A stretch of 64,000 nt of DNA from Buttiauxella massiliensis (GCF_902500225.1 NZ_LR722666.1:28165-92164); one strand, 5' to 3'. Counted from the stretch's first letter, positions 30,132 to 40,277 are shown. Program-made: numbers and translations. The notes: generated by a model not told the origin, from the sequence alone.

Positions 30132-30689
30132 TTACTGCGCAGTCGGTTTTAAAATAGTGCCACTACTTTTGTGTTCCGCCAGATATTGATGCTGGAAAAT
30201 ACACATACGAATTGTGTTGCGGTATTCGCCATTGATAAAGAATTCATGGATTAATTCACCTTCCACCATAAAGCCCAGCTTCTTATATATATGCACGGCT
30301 TTTTCATTTTCTTTATCGACAATCAAATAGAGCTTGTACAGGTTTAACACCATAAACCCATAATCCATTGCAAGTTTTGCGGCGCGCGATGCCAGGCCTT
30401 TGCCCTGATAGTCAGGAGAAATAATTATCTGGAATTCAGCGCGGCGGTGAATGTGGTTAATTTCAACCAGTTCGACCAGGCCTGCTTTTTCGCCGTTACA
30501 CTCGATAACAAAACGACGCTCACTTTGATCGTGAATATGTTTGTCATAAAGGTCCGACAGCTCGACAAACGCTTCATAAGGCTCTTCAAACCAATAGCGC
30601 ATCACGCTTGCGTTGTTGTCCAGTTGATGGACGAAGCGGAGATCTTCGCGCTCAAGTGGGCGAAGCTTGATTTGTAGATCGTGGCTCAT
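30132..30689 (-). CDS. speG: Spermidine N1-acetyltransferase SpeG
   Basis: 185 residues, GNAT fold, closely matching E. coli SpeG in [25 protein letters not shown] (read in pieces) and the acetyl-CoA loop [10 protein letters not shown]. Acetylates spermidine and spermine to relieve polyamine toxicity. I took the Met at 30689 because GAAAGGAATT is well spaced there; a Met five codons upstream overlaps this site. Presence of speG is a non-Shigella trait. Confidence 0.96.
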   Translation of the reverse strand: MSHDLQIKLRPLEREDLRFVHQLDNNASVMRYWFEEPYEAFVELSDLYDKHIHDQSERRFVIECNGEKAGLVELVEINHIHRRAEFQIIISPDYQGKGLASRAAKLAMDYGFMVLNLYKLYLIVDKENEKAVHIYKKLGFMVEGELIHEFFINGEYRNTIRMCIFQHQYLAEHKSSGTILKPTAQ

Positions 30690-30752
30690 TTGAATTCCTT
30701 TCAAAGTGAATAAGGCTCCTGTTAAGAAGCCTTATTGGGTAACAGTACAAAA

Positions 30753-31103
30753 TTACGGTGCGACAGTTCGACCAGTTCGGCGGTCCAGGCAACGTAGGGT
30801 GTTAGGTTCCCAGTAAGCGTTAACGTTAGCACTTTTCTGGCAATTATCGCGGGCATCAAAAGCCGTGTCGGTTTTGTCCCACTCTTTTTCGGCGCGTTTG
30901 TTCACTTTTTGGCGCAGAGAGCGTGTGTCATTCCATTGCTCTTTGTCCATCGCCGCATCCTGGCGAGTCTGCGCATTGTCACCAGATTCAATGATCAGCT
31001 TATTGGTCTGAGCATGGAGTGGTTGAACAAACGCAAATGCACTCAGCAGCAACGCCAACGGCAGTGTTGCCATGGTGAGACGTTTGCGAAGGATTGTGTT
31101 CAT
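30753..31103 (-). CDS. ynfB: UPF0482 periplasmic protein YnfB
   Basis: 116 residues with an N-terminal signal peptide (hydrophobic about 12-30, cleavage after LHAQ region) and a small charged domain with one Cys pair ([14 protein letters not shown]). Unknown function. Same position between speG and ynfA as in E. coli. Confidence 0.9.
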   Translation of the reverse strand: MNTILRKRLTMATLPLALLLSAFAFVQPLHAQTNKLIIESGDNAQTRQDAAMDKEQWNDTRSLRQKVNKRAEKEWDKTDTAFDARDNCQKSANVNAYWEPNTLRCLDRRTGRTVAP

Positions 31104-31213
31104 TGCTGTTTCCTTTTAGGGTGAAGCCCGACTTATTAAAGTAAATAAATTATGGAGTGGGGTACGTACCAGACGACCCATTATTGACCTCATTATCCCA
31201 GAGATTGTTCAAT

Positions 31214-31540
31214 ATGATCAAAACAACCGTGCTTTTTTTTGCCACTGCTCTTGCTGAAATCATCGGCTGCTTTTTACCGTGGCTGTGGTTAAAGCGCGAA
31301 GGTTCCCCGCTATTGCTGATCCCCGCCGCCTTCTCCCTTGCGTTATTTGTCTGGTTATTAACCCTACATCCAGCTGCCAGTGGGCGCGTTTATGCCGCAT
31401 ACGGCGGGGTGTACGTTGTGACCGCTTTGCTGTGGTTACGTTGGGTGGATGGCGTCAAGTTAAGTACTTATGACTGGGTTGGTGCCGCAGTCGCATTCTG
31501 CGGCATGTTGATCATTGTTGCTGGTTGGCGCCGGGGCTGA
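31214..31540 (+). CDS. ynfA: UPF0060 inner-membrane protein YnfA
   Basis: 108 residues, four membrane helices, SMR-like small transporter fold ([41 protein letters not shown]). Related to small multidrug exporters; reported as an efflux protein in Shigella. The Met at 31214 gives the family length; an earlier frame start at 31157 has no support. The gene before rspA in E. coli as well. Confidence 0.92.
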   Translation: MIKTTVLFFATALAEIIGCFLPWLWLKREGSPLLLIPAAFSLALFVWLLTLHPAASGRVYAAYGGVYVVTALLWLRWVDGVKLSTYDWVGAAVAFCGMLIIVAGWRRG

Positions 31541-31607
31541 TTAGTCTTCTCTTTTTTATCTAAAAATCACTCAATTCCCCCCGCATCTCTGATGTAACTC
31601 CTTGCAA

Positions 31608-31630
31608 GAGTCACAAAATAATTGTGACTC
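31608..31630. promoter_or_regulatory. Inverted repeat in the rspA upstream region
   Basis: Perfect 9-bp arms GAGTCACAA/TTGTGACTC with a 5-base AATAA centre, 91 bases upstream of rspA and 67 past ynfA. The half-site order is the reverse of a CRP site. It may be an operator, or a weak ynfA terminator stem without T-tract. Confidence 0.45.
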
Positions 31631-31652
31631 AGTCCGCCAAAATTCGATCGGC

Positions 31653-31670
31653 ATACTTGTATGGTAGTAT
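31653..31670. promoter_or_regulatory. Candidate RspR (GntR) operator at rspA
   Basis: ATACTTGTATGGTAGTAT, an imperfect palindrome (ATACT/AGTAT ends) about 50 bases upstream of the rspA ATG. Its ATGGTAGT core is the complement of ACTACCAT in the palindrome before ydfI (35507-35530), which suggests a shared regulator. RspR is the known repressor of rspAB in E. coli. Confidence 0.5.
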
Positions 31671-31721
31671 TTCAAGGGTTAATTTCACACTCATTGAATA
31701 CCGTGTAGTAAGGGAACCTGA

Positions 31722-32936
31722 ATGAAAATTGTAAAAGCAGAAGTATTTGTCACTTGCCCAGGGCGAAACTTTGTCACGCTAAAAATCACCACGGACAATG
31801 GGTTAACAGGCTTGGGTGATGCCACCTTAAACGGCCGTGAACTACCGGTTGCATCGTATCTAAAAGATCACGTATGCCCACAGCTAATTGGCCGTGATGC
31901 GCACCGTATCGAAGATATCTGGCAGTTCTTCTATAAAGGCGCTTACTGGCGCCGTGGGCCAGTAACTATGTCCGCGATTTCAGCAGTCGACGTGGCGCTG
32001 TGGGATATCAAAGCTAAAGCCGCTGGCATGCCGTTATATCAATTGCTCGGTGGGGCATCGCGTGAAGGCGTCATGGTCTATTGCCACACCACTGGTCATT
32101 CTATCGATGACGTGCTGGAAGATTACGCGCGCCATAAAGAAATGGGCTTCAAAGCAATACGCGTGCAGTGTGGCGTTCCGGGCATGAAAACCACCTACGG
32201 CATGGCAAAAGGCAAAGGGCTGTCTTACGAACCGGCAACCAAAGGCGACTGGCCAGAAGAACAGTTATGGTCAACGGAAAAATATCTCGACTTCACGCCG
32301 AAGCTGTTCGATGCCGTACGCAGCAAATTTGGTTTCAACGAACACTTACTCCACGACATGCATCACCGCCTGACGCCAATTGAAGCCGCACGCTTTGGTA
32401 AAAGCATTGAAGAACATCGTCTGTTCTGGATGGAAGACCCAACTCCAGCCGAAAACCAGGAGTGTTTCCGTCTGATTCGGCAGCACACCGTCACGCCAAT
32501 TGCTGTCGGTGAAGTATTTAACAGCATCTGGGACTGCAAGCAGCTTATTGAAGAGCAGCTTATTGATTACATCCGCACCACAATTACCCATGCCGGCGGC
32601 ATTACGGGTATGCGCCGCATTGCTGATTTTGCTTCGCTCTACCAGGTGCGCACCGGTGCACATGGGCCATCTGACCTTTCACCTGTCTGCATGGCCGCTG
32701 CACTGCACTTTGATTTATGGGTGCCTAACTTTGGCGTGCAAGAATATATGGGTTACTCCGAGCAAATGCTGGAGGTATTCCCGCATAACTGGACGTTCGA
32801 TAACGGTTATATGCACCCAGGCGATAAGCCAGGTATTGGCATTGAGTTCGATGAAAAACTGGCAGCGAAATATCCCTACGAACCCGCTTATTTGCCGGTC
32901 GCTCGCCTTGAAGATGGCACATTGTGGAATTGGTAA
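31722..32936 (+). CDS. rspA: RspA, enolase-superfamily sugar-acid dehydratase
   Basis: 404 residues, same length as E. coli RspA; D-mannonate dehydratase (ManD) subgroup. Metal ligands are in LLHDMHHRL (Asp), [11 protein letters not shown] (Glu) and [10 protein letters not shown] (Glu); the barrel ends with the [22 protein letters not shown] region. Dehydrates mannonate or a related sugar acid; originally linked to homoserine-lactone starvation signalling. First gene of a rspA-rspB-MFS-ydfI run. Confidence 0.94.
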   Translation: MKIVKAEVFVTCPGRNFVTLKITTDNGLTGLGDATLNGRELPVASYLKDHVCPQLIGRDAHRIEDIWQFFYKGAYWRRGPVTMSAISAVDVALWDIKAKAAGMPLYQLLGGASREGVMVYCHTTGHSIDDVLEDYARHKEMGFKAIRVQCGVPGMKTTYGMAKGKGLSYEPATKGDWPEEQLWSTEKYLDFTPKLFDAVRSKFGFNEHLLHDMHHRLTPIEAARFGKSIEEHRLFWMEDPTPAENQECFRLIRQHTVTPIAVGEVFNSIWDCKQLIEEQLIDYIRTTITHAGGITGMRRIADFASLYQVRTGAHGPSDLSPVCMAAALHFDLWVPNFGVQEYMGYSEQMLEVFPHNWTFDNGYMHPGDKPGIGIEFDEKLAAKYPYEPAYLPVARLEDGTLWNW

Positions 32937-32950
32937 CAGGAGAGACAAAC

Positions 32951-33964
32951 ATGAAAAGCGTAACCATACAGCAACCAGAAAAACTGGTGATTGAAGAACG
33001 TGCCATTCCACAACCGTTACCAGGAGAAGTAAGAATACGTGTTACATGCGCCGGGATTTGTGGCTCTGATGTTCACATTTATCGCGGCCATAATCCTTTT
33101 GCCAGATATCCCCGTGTGATTGGGCATGAGTTTTTCGGCCACATTGATGCGGTCGGAGAAGGCATTGAAAAAACACGCATCGGTGAACGTGTAGTCGGTG
33201 ATCCTGTCGTCAGTTGCGGTCATTGTTATCCATGTGCGGTAGGGCGGCCCAATGTCTGCGCTGAACTTCAGGTCATTGGTGTGCATCGTGATGGCGGATT
33301 TAGTGAATACATCACGCTGCCAGCTCAAAACGCGCACGTCGTGCCTGATTCCATTCCCGATAATGAAGCGACCATGGTTGAACCCTTTACCATTGCGGCA
33401 AATATTTGCTCGCAGATGAAACCTTGCACGTTGGATACGGTGCTTATCTACGGCGCAGGCCCGATGGGACTGACCTCTATACAGGCTTTACGCGGCGTAT
33501 ACGGCGTGAAAGAAATAGTTGTTGCTGACCGCATTGACGAACGCCTCTCCATGGCGAAAGCAAACGGTGCCGATTGGGTGATTAACAACGCGAAAAGTGA
33601 TTTAAAAAACGAATTGGACGCGCTCGGTATTCGCCCGACATTGATCATTGATGCGGCCTGTCATCCGTCAATTTTACCGGAAGCGATAACCCTCGCATCA
33701 CCCGCTGCCCGTATCGGAATTATGGGGTTTTCATCCGAACCTTGTGTCATTAGCCAGCAGGCCATAACTAGCAAAGAGCTGACTATTTATAGTTCGCGCC
33801 TTAACAGCAACCGCTTCCCAATGGTCATTAACTGGATGACTGAAAAGAAGATCCAGCCGGAGAAACTCATCACTCATCAGCTCGCCTACACGCAGGTGCT
33901 TGAAGCCATGGAACTCTTCGAGAAAGACCAGAGGAAGTGCTGCAAGGTCTTATTGAAGTTCTAA
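32951..33964 (+). CDS. rspB: RspB, zinc-dependent sugar-acid/polyol dehydrogenase
   Basis: 337 residues of the medium-chain dehydrogenase family. Catalytic zinc site in CAGICGSDVHIYRG and IGHEFFG, structural zinc in CGHCYPCAVGRPNVC, NAD fold in LIYGAGPMGLTSIQALRG. Likely L-gulonate/idonate-type oxidoreductase acting with RspA. GGAGAG is 7 bases before the chosen ATG; it begins 15 bases after rspA ends. Confidence 0.94.
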   Translation: MKSVTIQQPEKLVIEERAIPQPLPGEVRIRVTCAGICGSDVHIYRGHNPFARYPRVIGHEFFGHIDAVGEGIEKTRIGERVVGDPVVSCGHCYPCAVGRPNVCAELQVIGVHRDGGFSEYITLPAQNAHVVPDSIPDNEATMVEPFTIAANICSQMKPCTLDTVLIYGAGPMGLTSIQALRGVYGVKEIVVADRIDERLSMAKANGADWVINNAKSDLKNELDALGIRPTLIIDAACHPSILPEAITLASPAARIGIMGFSSEPCVISQQAITSKELTIYSSRLNSNRFPMVINWMTEKKIQPEKLITHQLAYTQVLEAMELFEKDQRKCCKVLLKF

Positions 33965-34027
33965 GTCCTAAAATCTGTACCCGCATATTTGCTGTACCTA
34001 CAACGACAAATAGCAGAGAACATAATA

Positions 34028-35428
34028 ATGAATACAATAACTAAACTTGATAATACACAACCTGAAAGAAGCACCAGTGATTTGATTAAAGCCGCCGTCT
34101 CTGGTTGGTTAGGAACAGCGCTGGAATTTATGGATTTCCAGTTATATTCCCTCGGGGCAGCACTGGTCTTCCATGAAATCTTTTTCCCTGAACAATCCGC
34201 TGCCATGGCGCTGATTCTGGCGATGGGAACTTACGGCGCAGGTTATATCGCGCGCATCGCCGGTGCCTTTTTCTTTGGCCGTATGGGTGACACCATTGGC
34301 CGTAAGAGAGTGTTGTTTATTACCATCACCATGATGGGAATTTGCACAACATTAATTGGCGTATTACCGACGTACGCTCAAATAGGTATTTTCGCCCCGT
34401 TATTACTGGTTCTACTGCGTATTATTCAGGGCCTGGGCGCAGGTGCTGAAATATCCGGTGCCGGAACCATGCTCGCTGAATATGCGCCAAAAGGTAAACG
34501 CGGCATTATTTCGTCACTGGTAGCCATGGGGACCAACTGCGGCACATTATCGGCAACCGCCATTTGGGCTATCATGTTCTTCTTCCTGTCGAAAGAAGAG
34601 TTATTGGCCTGGGGCTGGCGTGTGCCATTCCTCGCAAGTGTAGTGGTGATGATTTTTGCTATTTGGTTGCGAATGAATCTGAAAGAAAGCCCGGTATTTG
34701 AAAAAGTAAACGAAGAAACGGGAACTGCGTCTGCGGCTAAACAAGCAACTGATAATACCCATTCTCTGGGAGCAATGTTCACCAGCAAATCCTTCTGGTT
34801 GGCTACAGGCTTGCGCTTTGGTCAGGCGGGTAACTCTGGGTTAATTCAAACCTTCCTCGCCGGTTACCTCGTGCAAACACTGCTGTTTGAGAAAAGCGTG
34901 CCAACTGATGCCCTGATGATAAGCTCCGTGATTGGCTTCTTTACCATTCCATTCCTCGGCTGGCTGTCCGACAAAATAGGCCGCCGTGTTCCTTATATTA
35001 TCGTCAGTATTTCGTCGATTATTCTCGCCTATCCGATGTTGTCGATGATTATGGACAAGAGTAATAGCGTGAATGTGATTATGGCCTCGATCATTATTAT
35101 TCATAACGTGGCGGTTCTGGGGCTGTTTGCTCTGGAAAACATTACCATGGCGGAAATGTTCGGTTCGCGTAATCGCTTTACGCGGATGGCCATATCTAAA
35201 GAGGCGGGGGGGCTGGTGGCTGTCGGCTTTGGCCCGGTGCTGGCGGGGATCTTCGTCAATATGACTGATTCCTGGTGGCCAATTGTAGTAATGATGATTT
35301 CTTATTCTGTAATTGGATTGATTTCGGCAGTACTCATGCCGGAGGTGAAAGACCGTGATTTGAGCTTGTTGGAAGATGCTGCCGAACCCGCACCTGTTAA
35401 TCACGTGGTAAAGGGATTGCATGTTTAA
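34028..35428 (+). CDS. ydfJ: MFS sugar-acid transporter (YdfJ-like)
   Basis: 466 residues, 12 membrane helices, major facilitator of the metabolite:H+ symporter group. Motifs GRMGDTIGRKRVL after helix 2 and WLSDKIGRRVPY after helix 8. By position it is the transporter of the rspAB-ydfI pathway. In E. coli K-12 ydfJ is broken by the Qin prophage; here it is whole and follows rspB by 63 bases. The ribosome site is poor (AGAGAACATAAT). Confidence 0.85.
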   Translation: MNTITKLDNTQPERSTSDLIKAAVSGWLGTALEFMDFQLYSLGAALVFHEIFFPEQSAAMALILAMGTYGAGYIARIAGAFFFGRMGDTIGRKRVLFITITMMGICTTLIGVLPTYAQIGIFAPLLLVLLRIIQGLGAGAEISGAGTMLAEYAPKGKRGIISSLVAMGTNCGTLSATAIWAIMFFFLSKEELLAWGWRVPFLASVVVMIFAIWLRMNLKESPVFEKVNEETGTASAAKQATDNTHSLGAMFTSKSFWLATGLRFGQAGNSGLIQTFLAGYLVQTLLFEKSVPTDALMISSVIGFFTIPFLGWLSDKIGRRVPYIIVSISSIILAYPMLSMIMDKSNSVNVIMASIIIIHNVAVLGLFALENITMAEMFGSRNRFTRMAISKEAGGLVAVGFGPVLAGIFVNMTDSWWPIVVMMISYSVIGLISAVLMPEVKDRDLSLLEDAAEPAPVNHVVKGLHV

Positions 35429-35506
35429 ACACCAAAGCGTGAGTTGTTATACACCTTTATTGTTATGTCATACCAAAAGCACTAAAGTTTAATGCAAATC
35501 AATATG

Positions 35507-35530
35507 CAGACTACCATGTCAGGTAGTCTG
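35507..35530. promoter_or_regulatory. Palindrome upstream of ydfI
   Basis: 9-bp arms CAGACTACC/GGTAGTCTG around a 6-base centre, 38 bases before the ydfI ATG. It shares ACTACC with the rspA upstream element. Could be a RspR operator or a leader hairpin; the distance from the start favours an operator-proximal promoter for ydfI separate from rspA. Confidence 0.5.
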
Positions 35531-35567
35531 TGGCAGTCCCCAAGTTAACTACTCAGCGAGTTTTAAA

Positions 35568-37019
35568 ATGGAAAACAAGCTCTTATCTGCAAAAGCTATT
35601 CTCCCACAATACGACCGTAGCAAACTGGTATCCCGTATCGTTCATCTTGGATTCGGTGCATTCCATCGCGCTCATCAGGCGGTTTACGCCGATATCCTGG
35701 CAAATGAACATGGTAGCGATTGGGGTTACTGCGAAGTCAACCTGATTGGTGGCGAACAGCAAATTGCTGATTTGAAACAGCAAGACAACCTTTATAGCGT
35801 GGCTGAAATGTCAGCCGACGCATGGCATTGCCGCGTTGTAGGTGTGGTGAAAGATGCCATTCACGCTCAGGTTGATGGCCTGGAAGCGGTATTTACCGCA
35901 ATGACTCAACCTGAAGTTGCGATTGTCTCATTAACCGTGACTGAAAAAGGCTACTGCCATACTCCGGCAACCGGCACTATCTTGCTGGATCATCCATTAA
36001 TTGCACACGACCTGGCCAATCCGCAGCAGCCGAAATCTGCGCCGGGTGTAATTGTTGAAGCGCTGGCTCGTCGTAAAGCGGCAGGTCTGCCTGCGTTTAG
36101 CGTGATGTCCTGCGATAACATGCCAGAAAACGGCCACGTAACCCGTAACGTTATCACCGCATACGCTCAGGCAATTAACCCAGAGCTGGCGGAGTGGATT
36201 GAAACTCACGTAACATTCCCATCCACCATGGTTGACCGTATCGTTCCGGCTGCGACTGCAGAAACACTGGAGCAAGTAGCAAAAGCGACGGGTGTAGCTG
36301 ACCCTGTGGCTATCGCATGCGAACCATTCCGCCAGTGGGTCATCGAAGATAACTTCGTCGCTGGTCGTCCTGAGTGGGAAAAAGCCGGTGCGGAACTGGT
36401 TAAAGATGTTCTGCCATACGAAGAAATGAAACTGCGCATGTTGAACGGCAGCCACTCATTCCTGGCATACCTCGGCTACCTGGCGGGTTATCAGCACATT
36501 TCTGAATGCATGCTGGATGAGAACTATCGTCGTACTGCGCACGCATTAATGCTGCAAGAACAAGCGCCAACGCTGAAAGTGCAGGGTGTTGATCTGGCGA
36601 AATATGCCGATTCATTGATAGCTCGTTATACCAACCCGGCACTGCGCCACCGTACCTGGCAAATCGCCATGGATGGTAGCCAGAAACTGCCACAGCGCTG
36701 GTTAGACTCCATTCGTTGGCATCTGGCAAACGGCAGCAAATTTGATCTGTTGGCACTGGGTGTTGCAGGTTGGATGCGTTACGTTGGCGGTGTAGACGAG
36801 CAGGGCAATACAATCGAAGTCAGTGACCCGCTGCTGTCTGCAATCCAGCAAGCGGTTAGCGCAAGCCAGGAAGGGGAAACCCGTGTTAAAGCTCTGCTGG
36901 GGCTAAAAACAATCTTTGGTGAAGATTTACCTGCTAACGAAAAATTCGTAGCCCAGGTTACTGAGTCTTATCTGGCACTGCGTGAAAACGGCGCGAAAGC
37001 GACGGTTGCTAAGTTCTAA
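35568..37019 (+). CDS. ydfI: Mannitol dehydrogenase-family oxidoreductase YdfI
   Basis: 483 residues, long-chain polyol dehydrogenase family (fructuronate reductase/mannitol 2-dehydrogenase). N-terminal [18 protein letters not shown] motif and the catalytic region [22 protein letters not shown] with its conserved Lys/Asn/His. With RspA (mannonate dehydratase) it gives a two-step interconversion of sugar acids of the fructuronate/mannonate/2-keto-3-deoxygluconate type. Exact substrate unproven. Closed by a two-way terminator before rspR. Confidence 0.9.
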   Translation: MENKLLSAKAILPQYDRSKLVSRIVHLGFGAFHRAHQAVYADILANEHGSDWGYCEVNLIGGEQQIADLKQQDNLYSVAEMSADAWHCRVVGVVKDAIHAQVDGLEAVFTAMTQPEVAIVSLTVTEKGYCHTPATGTILLDHPLIAHDLANPQQPKSAPGVIVEALARRKAAGLPAFSVMSCDNMPENGHVTRNVITAYAQAINPELAEWIETHVTFPSTMVDRIVPAATAETLEQVAKATGVADPVAIACEPFRQWVIEDNFVAGRPEWEKAGAELVKDVLPYEEMKLRMLNGSHSFLAYLGYLAGYQHISECMLDENYRRTAHALMLQEQAPTLKVQGVDLAKYADSLIARYTNPALRHRTWQIAMDGSQKLPQRWLDSIRWHLANGSKFDLLALGVAGWMRYVGGVDEQGNTIEVSDPLLSAIQQAVSASQEGETRVKALLGLKTIFGEDLPANEKFVAQVTESYLALRENGAKATVAKF

Positions 37020-37034
37020 ATATAAAGTTCTAAA

Positions 37035-37054
37035 CTCGCCCGGAAACGGGCGAG
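37035..37054. terminator. Bidirectional terminator, ydfI/rspR
   Basis: CTCGCCCG-GAAA-CGGGCGAG, perfect 8-bp stem with GAAA tetraloop between the convergent ydfI and rspR stops. T-tracts are weak on both sides. Confidence 0.7.
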
Positions 37055-37057
37055 ATA

Positions 37058-37744
37058 TTACTCTTCGCTAAACCAGTCGCGCTTTTCGTTGCGAATCAAC
37101 AGTATTGACTGGCTAATCTCATGCAGATGGCGATGCATCGCCTGATCCACACTCTCTTCATCTTTGCGTTTAAGCGCCTCAAAAATATCGTGATGCTGTG
37201 AAAGCAACATTTCTGGTGGTGTGACGTGATCAAGGCTCATATAACGCACACGGTCCATGGTCGCTTTGATATTTTCGACGGTGTCCCACGCCAGGCTGCA
37301 ATCGGCCACCAGAGCTAACTGCTGGTGGAACTCATCGTCTAACTGGAAAAAATCATCCATCTGATTGCGATCAATCGCGGTTCGTTGCTGGTTTAATAAC
37401 TGCTCAAGCATATACAGATGTTCATCTGTTGCCATACTCGCTGCACGTTTCACCACGGCACGTTCAATTGCTTCACGGACGAAACAACCATTCTTTACCT
37501 GGTTTACAGAAATCTTATTTACGTAAGTGCCACGTTGCGGGCGAATTTGTACCAGCCCGGTTTCAGCCAGTTTAATAAATGCTTCTCGCACCGGTTGGCG
37601 TGATACTTCAAAACGTATCGACACTTCTTTTTCAGAAAGGGGCGTTCCAGGCGGTATTAAGCAACGAACAATATCACGACGCAAAATGCGGTAGATTTGT
37701 TGGTTTACAGGTTGTGTGGGGTTGAGCAAGTTTGACGGTGACAT
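37058..37744 (-). CDS. rspR: GntR-family repressor RspR (YdfH)
   Basis: 228 residues. N-terminal winged helix (about 15-75, with [29 protein letters not shown]) and C-terminal FCD ligand domain with metal-binding Asp/His residues ([18 protein letters not shown]). Represses rspAB in E. coli. Here it is convergent with its presumed targets rspA-rspB-MFS-ydfI and upstream of ydfG on the minus strand. Confidence 0.93.
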   Translation of the reverse strand: MSPSNLLNPTQPVNQQIYRILRRDIVRCLIPPGTPLSEKEVSIRFEVSRQPVREAFIKLAETGLVQIRPQRGTYVNKISVNQVKNGCFVREAIERAVVKRAASMATDEHLYMLEQLLNQQRTAIDRNQMDDFFQLDDEFHQQLALVADCSLAWDTVENIKATMDRVRYMSLDHVTPPEMLLSQHHDIFEALKRKDEESVDQAMHRHLHEISQSILLIRNEKRDWFSEE

Positions 37745-37839
37745 GAATTTTTTCTTATCGTTGATGAGCCGTGCAAATTTAACATTTATTTGTACGATCG
37801 CCCATACCCAGAAGCGTGTTGTGGGTATGGGCTAGGTGA

Positions 37840-38589
37840 TTAACCTTCGCGGTGAACACTCAGTCCTGCAAACGACTGGCTAACAGGCATCATCTCAAGC
37901 GTGTTGATGTTGACGTGCTTCGGTAGAGTGGCAACCCACCAGACAGCTTCAGTGACATCTTCTGCGGTCAGCGCATTGGCATTTTCGTAGGTTTTTTCAA
38001 CCTTGCCGTCATCGCCTTTAAAACGCACGTTAGAAAACTCAGTACCACCCACCAGACCTGGCTCAATATCCGTCACACGGATGGCGGTTTTATGTAGATC
38101 TGCTCGCAGGTTCAGGCTGAACTGGCGTACGAACGCTTTAGTCGCGCCATAGACGTTGCCACCGGCATATGGCCAGCTACCTGCGGTAGAGCCAATATTG
38201 ATGATATGACCACGATTACGCTCAACCATGCCAGGCAGCACGGCGCGAGTCATATAGACCAAACCTTTATTGTTGGTATCGATCATCGTTTCCCAGTCAT
38301 CCGGGTCGGCTTTATGTGCAGGCTCCATGCCCAGCGCCAGACCTGCATTGTTAACCAGAATATCGATATTGCGCCATTCGGCAGGCAACTGCTCCATCGC
38401 TTGTTCGATAGCCGCGCGATTGCGAACATCAAGTTGCAGCGTAATGATGCTATCGCCCAGTTCTTCTTTAAGCTCTTGTAGACGTTCATGACGGCGACCA
38501 GTGGCAATCACTTTATGGCCCTGTTGCACGAAACGACGGGTAATACTCTCACCAAATCCGGCAGTGGCGCCGGTTACCAGAATAATCAT
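37840..38589 (-). CDS. ydfG: NADP-dependent 3-hydroxy acid / malonic semialdehyde reductase YdfG
   Basis: 249 residues, short-chain dehydrogenase: MIILVTGATAGFGESITRRF cofactor loop, NNAGLALGMEP, catalytic Ser in INIGSTAGSWP and YGATKAF (Tyr/Lys). Reduces malonic semialdehyde and oxidises L-allo-threonine and related 3-hydroxy acids. Start set at 38589 (family start MI-LVTG), five codons after the frame's first Met. Its upstream gap to guaD holds two PurR-type boxes. Confidence 0.95.
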   Translation of the reverse strand: MIILVTGATAGFGESITRRFVQQGHKVIATGRRHERLQELKEELGDSIITLQLDVRNRAAIEQAMEQLPAEWRNIDILVNNAGLALGMEPAHKADPDDWETMIDTNNKGLVYMTRAVLPGMVERNRGHIINIGSTAGSWPYAGGNVYGATKAFVRQFSLNLRADLHKTAIRVTDIEPGLVGGTEFSNVRFKGDDGKVEKTYENANALTAEDVTEAVWWVATLPKHVNINTLEMMPVSQSFAGLSVHREG

Positions 38590-38766
38590 CTCACTGTTCC
38601 TCAACGCTTTTTATGTCGCAATACCTTAGCACGCTAAGGCTGTTAGTGATAATTGAACTTTAGTATGGCAGCACCTGTGCATTAGTGGTGCAACAAGGCC
38701 ATGTCAGTGCAACTTGTTGGTGCGGGCAATTCCTCAATTTTTAACAATCCAGCTCATGATACCAAA

Positions 38767-38782
38767 AGGCAACCGGTTGCAT
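38767..38782. promoter_or_regulatory. PurR-type box 1
   Basis: AGGCAACCGGTTGCAT matches every fixed position of the PurR consensus ANGCAANCGNTTNCNT and contains a perfect 12-bp palindrome. About 165 bases upstream of guaD. Other LacI-family repressors bind similar sites. Confidence 0.65.
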
Positions 38783-38786
38783 GGGT

Positions 38787-38802
38787 GGGCAATCGTTTGC
38801 AT
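38787..38802. promoter_or_regulatory. PurR-type box 2
   Basis: GGGCAATCGTTTGCAT matches all but the first fixed position of the PurR consensus. Its centre is 20 bp from box 1, two helical turns, so two dimers could bind the same face. Confidence 0.6.
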
Positions 38803-38945
38803 GCTAAAAAGTTGCATAAATGTTGCGCAGCAAGAGGGTGTGTGACCTAAGCTACTGTTATAAAAATGATTAAATCTAAATTCCAACATGGCATCAACAT
38901 TGCAACTATTAACTCATTCTTCACAAACCAATTACAGGTACGGCG

Positions 38946-40277
38946 ATGACAGTTAATTACACGCAAGCGCTACGCGGTCAGTTTTTCGATATTACTCAAA
39001 CCGGGACGAATCCGGACGAATTACTGGCTAATGCTCGTCATCACGAAGATGCAGTACTGTTTCTTAATGAAGGCACTGTCGTCGCGTTGTTACCGTGGGA
39101 AGAAGGGCGCAGCCATCTGCGTGCTGAAAATGATTACATTGATTATCGCGGTAAGCTGATTATTCCGGGCTTCGTTGATACCCACCTGCATTATCCGCAA
39201 ACTGAAATGATTGGTGCCTATGGTGAACAACTATTGGAATGGCTGCAGACTTATACCTTCCCGGTTGAAAGCCAATATCAGGATAGTTCGCATGCGGCAA
39301 AAATGTCAGCCTTCTTTCTTAGCCAGTTACTGAGTAATGGTACGACCACGGCACTGGTATTTGGCACCGTGCATCCGCAATCGGTCGATGCACTTTTTAG
39401 CGCGGCAGAACATCTCTCGATGCGGCTTATTGCCGGTAAAGTGATGATGGATCGTAACGCGCCAGACTATCTCACGGAAACACCCGAGCAAAGCTACCTG
39501 CAAACCCGTGAGCTTATTCAACGCTGGCACAAAAAAGGGCGGCTGAACTATGCGCTGACGCCTCGTTTTGCTCCAACCTCATCACCTGAATTACTCGCAG
39601 CGGTCCAAACGTTACGTGAAGAATTTCCCGATACCTGGCTGCACACTCATCTTAGTGAGAACAGCGATGAAGTCGCCTGGGTAAAAAGTCTGTGGCCGGA
39701 ATCCGAAAGCTATTTGGGCGTCTATCACCAGTACCAATTGACGGGCAAACGCAGCGTTTTTGCGCATGCCATCCACTTGCAGGAGTGCGAGTGGGATTGT
39801 CTGCATCGAACCGAGTCAGCAATCGCCTTTTGCCCAACCTCTAACCTGTTTCTCGGGAGTGGCTTGTTTAACTTAAAGCAGTGCCATGACCGAGGGATTC
39901 GGATGGGTATTGGTACCGATGTTGGCGCAGGCACGACTTTTAATATGCTGCAAACACTGGCTGAGGCGTACAAAGTCGCGCAACTTCAGGGCTACCGTTT
40001 GTGTGCCAGCGAAGCGTTTTATCACGCAACTCTTGGCGGAGCTCATGCGTTGGATCTCGATGACAAAATTGGCAATTTCTTACCCGGCAAAGAGGCCGAC
40101 TTCGTGGTTCTCGACCTGGCTGTATCTCCGCTACAGAAGATGCGCCACGCAAATAGCCGCGACATTTACGAAAAACTGTTCGTGCTGATGACGCTTGGCG
40201 ACGATCGCAACATCTGGCACACCTGGGTCAACGGCAAATGCGTGTGGCAGCGAGATACGCTGGAGGTCGCAGCATGA
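38946..40277 (+). CDS. guaD: Guanine deaminase
   Basis: 443 residues, amidohydrolase fold. Zinc ligands in PGFVDTHLHYPQ, LHTHLSEN, VFAHAIHL and GIGTDVGAG. Converts guanine to xanthine and ammonia. It is the first gene of a four-gene purine-catabolic operon; its stop overlaps the xdhA start (ATGA). The operon is inserted between ydfG and dcp, which are neighbours in E. coli, so it is accessory relative to that map. Confidence 0.95.
   Translation: MTVNYTQALRGQFFDITQTGTNPDELLANARHHEDAVLFLNEGTVVALLPWEEGRSHLRAENDYIDYRGKLIIPGFVDTHLHYPQTEMIGAYGEQLLEWLQTYTFPVESQYQDSSHAAKMSAFFLSQLLSNGTTTALVFGTVHPQSVDALFSAAEHLSMRLIAGKVMMDRNAPDYLTETPEQSYLQTRELIQRWHKKGRLNYALTPRFAPTSSPELLAAVQTLREEFPDTWLHTHLSENSDEVAWVKSLWPESESYLGVYHQYQLTGKRSVFAHAIHLQECEWDCLHRTESAIAFCPTSNLFLGSGLFNLKQCHDRGIRMGIGTDVGAGTTFNMLQTLAEAYKVAQLQGYRLCASEAFYHATLGGAHALDLDDKIGNFLPGKEADFVVLDLAVSPLQKMRHANSRDIYEKLFVLMTLGDDRNIWHTWVNGKCVWQRDTLEVAA

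Larger units (their letters stand above)
38590..38945. promoter_or_regulatory. Divergent ydfG/guaD control region
   Basis: 356 bases between divergently read ydfG and guaD, AT-rich with several TGCAAC repeats (about 38692, 38709, 38772 and 38896). It holds two PurR-type operators (38767-38782 and 38787-38802) and a TATAAA stretch at about 38859 that could be a guaD -10. No coding sequence seen. Confidence 0.6.

Noticed and set aside
31608..31630. CRP site before rspA
   Set aside because: The arms are TCACA...TGTGA, the reverse of TGTGA...TCACA.
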